From contig VBKD01000157.1 in the NCBI GenBank assembly GCA_005888075.1, positions 1 through 5,387 of the forward strand: DNA of 5,387 nt. The letters are read 5' to 3'. The stretch is from Chloroflexota bacterium. GTDB taxonomy: Bacteria; Chloroflexota; Dormibacteria; Dormibacterales; Dormibacteraceae. Positions 4,620 through 5,387 of this stretch are shown one piece after another; within the stretch, counting starts at the first letter, position 1, and each line of letters begins with the position of its first letter. The position numbers and the translations under genes were made by a program. The notes beneath the pieces are model-generated. The model searched no databases, was not told the origin of the DNA, and saw only the letters and a list, made by a program, of their open reading frames with translations.

Positions 4620-5387
4620 TCCAGATCCTGACCTCGCTGGCGACGCATTCGGTCGCGCTCGTCGTCTATCCGGGATTGGTGGCTGTCGTGATCTTCGGCG
4701 CGCTTGTCGAGCTGGTTTGGGTCCGGCTGACCGAAGGCGCGTGGCCCGAGAGGCCTCGGCGGCGCCCGACGCCCGTCATCGCCACCGTCGTCTTGTGCTC
4801 GGTGCTGGCGGCCAGTCAGCTCGCCGCGCCCCTGAGCCCGATGCCACCGGAAGAGCGCAGCGCGGTCATTGCCGCGGTCGCGCTGGCGTTCACGGTGTGG
4901 GCGGAGCGCGCGTTGACGCAGGAGTTCGTGGCCGAGCCTGGCGTGACGCTGGTCGTTCAGATTTGTTGGTTGCTGGCGGTGCTCGGGCCCGCGGTCCAGC
5001 CGGAGAGCTTGCGGCCGCAGGCCCTCGGCAACGTGCTGGTTCCGGCTCTGCTCCCCCTCAAGGTGGCTTGCGGGTTCCTTTACCTTCTGTGCCTCCCGGT
5101 GCTCCTGCGATTGCTGCGGCCGCCGGCGGCCGACCGAGAGCGGCGGAAGAGCCGGCGATTTGATGTCGAGCGGGGCCTGAGCTGGTTCCCCTACTGCGGA
5201 TTGTTCACATCGCTGTTCTTTCCTCCGGCCGGCGACGATGTGGTGGGGCTGCTGCGTTTCTTCGGCATCACGGCTGCGGTGGCCGGGTTGGTGATTGTCG
5301 CCGGCGCCATGCTGCGACGGTGGGGGGTGACCCCGGCGTGGCGACTGTACGAGCGGGCGGTTCCGTCGTATGCGGCGCTGGTGCTGG
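4616..5387 (+). CDS. HyfC/HycD/NuoH-like membrane subunit, N-terminal 257 residues (3' end outside the window)
   Basis: The frame is open from GTG 4616 to the window edge, giving about eight hydrophobic segments: near 12-36, 53-75, 83-96, 109-127, 137-167, 188-204, 209-233 and from 248 on. NuoH/HyfC proteins have about 310-330 aa and eight or more helices. In hydrogenases and complex I this subunit anchors the peripheral catalytic arm and links it to the antiporter-like subunits. The best motif is T-Q-E-F-V-A-E-P-G at 101-109, which matches the REAL..LAEP-type block of HyfC/HycD; E107 would be the conserved intramembrane glutamate. The C-terminal stretch at 211-257 (helix, then R-R-W-G-V, then L-Y-E-R-A-V-P) matches the ARLRLFRVPELL-type ending in pattern only. 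Two features are unusual. The loop after helix 1 (37-52), which normally carries the long Arg/Gly/Pro-rich QxRxGP segment contacting the catalytic arm, is only about 15 residues. The family's extended loop before the AEP motif is also missing. It is strongly hydrophobic, with only two lysines (K149, K178). The assignment is an inference from motif plus operon context. Confidence 0.58.
   Translation, partial: MIQILTSLATHSVALVVYPGLVAVVIFGALVELVWVRLTEGAWPERPRRRPTPVIATVVLCSVLAASQLAAPLSPMPPEERSAVIAAVALAFTVWAERALTQEFVAEPGVTLVVQICWLLAVLGPAVQPESLRPQALGNVLVPALLPLKVACGFLYLLCLPVLLRLLRPPAADRERRKSRRFDVERGLSWFPYCGLFTSLFFPPAGDDVVGLLRFFGITAAVAGLVIVAGAMLRRWGVTPAWRLYERAVPSYAALVL

Noticed and set aside
4576..5163. 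195-codon + strand open frame near the right end
   Set aside because: Gly/Arg/Ala-rich and without structure, it overlaps the end of the HyfF-like gene. The frame from GTG 4616 is open to the window edge and encodes a regular series of membrane helices with an AEP motif.
1..5387. tRNA or rRNA genes, CRISPR arrays, insertion sequences, attachment sites, riboswitches, terminators
   Set aside because: Virtually every base is coding. I saw no cloverleaf, regularly spaced repeats, inverted terminal repeats, or hairpin followed by a T-run. Any T-box leader of valS would lie outside the window.

Overview
The window comes from a GC-rich bacterial chromosome (roughly two thirds G+C, judged by eye). 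Five genes lie head to tail on the + strand with almost no intergenic DNA. Nothing here is phage-, plasmid- or transposon-like. The lineage cannot be fixed from the sequence. The packed layout, GTG starts and Arg/Ala-rich proteins would fit Chloroflexota/Dormibacterota-type or actinobacterial genomes, but this is only an impression.

Layout: (1) 1-1386 is the C-terminal half of valyl-tRNA synthetase (valS), cut by the window's left edge. (2) 1394-3043 is a 549-aa multi-spanning membrane protein of the antiporter-like (NuoL/M/N, HyfB/D/F, MrpA/D) superfamily. (3) 3047-3589 is a 180-aa membrane protein in the position, and of the approximate size, of a HyfE/NuoK-like subunit. (4) 3579-4619 is a second, shortened antiporter-like subunit of 346 aa. 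(5) 4616-end is the first 257 residues of a membrane protein that looks like a HyfC/HycD/NuoH-type subunit. This gene starts at GTG and runs off the right edge. Gene junctions are +7 nt, +3 nt, an 11-nt overlap and a 4-nt overlap, so a single transcript with translational coupling is likely. Any promoter for the membrane genes must lie in or upstream of valS.

Together genes 2-5 look like the membrane arm of a complex I / group 4 [NiFe]-hydrogenase-type machine (compare hyfBCDEF, or the mycobacterial Rv0083-Rv0087 cluster), in the order HyfB-HyfE-HyfF-HyfC. The notable point is that the arm is chemically stripped. Motif-by-motif hand alignment shows the fold-defining Gly/Pro/aromatic landmarks kept, while the charged residues that carry protons in the canonical proteins are replaced by neutral ones. 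The 549-aa protein has no lysine at all, and the four proteins have six lysines in 1332 residues, against 13 in 461 in the neighbouring valS. The NuoH-like protein also has a much shortened first cytoplasmic loop. This may be a divergent, possibly non-pumping, complex I-related assembly. Its catalytic (HyfG/H/I or NuoB/C/D/I-like) genes, if it has any, would have to lie outside the window.
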